NCBI RefSeq assembly: GCF_004919045.1
Contig: NZ_SWDW01000011.1
Span: forward strand, 1 to 64,000
Source of the DNA: Sinomonas albida
GTDB lineage: Bacteria; Actinomycetota; Actinomycetes; Actinomycetales; Micrococcaceae
Direction: 5' to 3'
Length of the DNA: 64,000 nt
The notes under the pieces were generated by a model. That model had not been told where the DNA came from. It saw nothing but the letters and a program-made list of their open reading frames with translations, and searched no databases. The translations under genes and the position numbers were made by a program. Positions 63,810-64,000 of this stretch are shown piece after piece (position 1 is the stretch's first letter; every line of letters begins with the position of its first letter).

Positions 63810-64000
63810 GAGTGCTCCTGAGGGCGTGACAAATTGCCGCGCGAGAGGGCGCGGTGAATGAGGGAATGCGAAATGCGAGATTTCCGGCGCGTTGATCAGC
63901 TCACGGCGCACCGAATGCGTGCACACAAAAGCCTAAAAGGCATCGGGAATGCCGGAATGCAAAAAGTGTGATTCCGGAAAGCGGGAGCACTCGAGTCCGC

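Overview
The window is high-GC DNA (roughly 70 %) with mainly G/C third codon positions. An actinobacterial rRNA leader, a CsoR-type copper repressor, the rpsF-ssb-rpsR-rplI cluster and many apparently leaderless genes point to an actinobacterium. The gene content suggests the Micrococcaceae (Arthrobacter/Sinomonas-like), which is inference. It looks like ordinary chromosome: no insertion sequence, phage, CRISPR array or tRNA was recognised.

Layout. 1-700: 5' end of a 16S rRNA gene leaving the window on the minus strand, with boxA and two candidate rrn promoters. 650-3740: copper efflux operon csoR-copZ-copA with palindromic operators. 3762-14722: transporters and regulators (EamA with a divergent CGNR regulator, MATE, DHA2 drug exporter with TetR, SigJ-like sigma factor with a reductase/epimerase group). 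14842-21946: replication and ribosomal block: dnaB, a DnaA-box-like AT-rich gap, a membrane-anchored L7/L12-like protein, an M19 dipeptidase with a repeat-encoded N-terminus, an FMN reductase between two inverted repeat arrays, and rplI, rpsR, ssb, rpsF behind a probable S6:S18 leader. 22246-29831: DUF1345, M18 aminopeptidase, amidotransferase, HNH lipoprotein, and an ABC exporter with its own two-component system.

30054-39251: MTA phosphorylase, epimerase, histidine kinase/response regulator, a GT2-DUF2064 fusion, methyltransferase, a haem b/molybdopterin oxidoreductase and a GT-C membrane glycosyltransferase. As recalled, this parallels the mycobacterial methylthioxylose cluster and is the most interesting candidate pathway. 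39371-43533: MacAB-like export operon. 43626-47123: an M-box magnesium riboswitch, a 13-codon leader ORF, an NRAMP-related transporter lacking the usual metal-binding methionine, and a membrane-free MgtE regulatory module. 47234-49327: copper-linked surface proteins (His/Met-rich membrane protein, YcnI, CopC). 49456-64000: sedolisin-type peptidase, MFS, penicillin-binding protein, GNAT/sulfatase/reductase operon, HrpB helicase with YCII and GT87 proteins, a secreted trypsin-like protease and a small unknown ORF.

Window-wide pattern: about a quarter of the genes lack a Shine-Dalgarno sequence and instead have a -10-like hexamer 6-7 nt before the start codon, as expected of leaderless mRNAs. 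This pattern was used to choose several starts.
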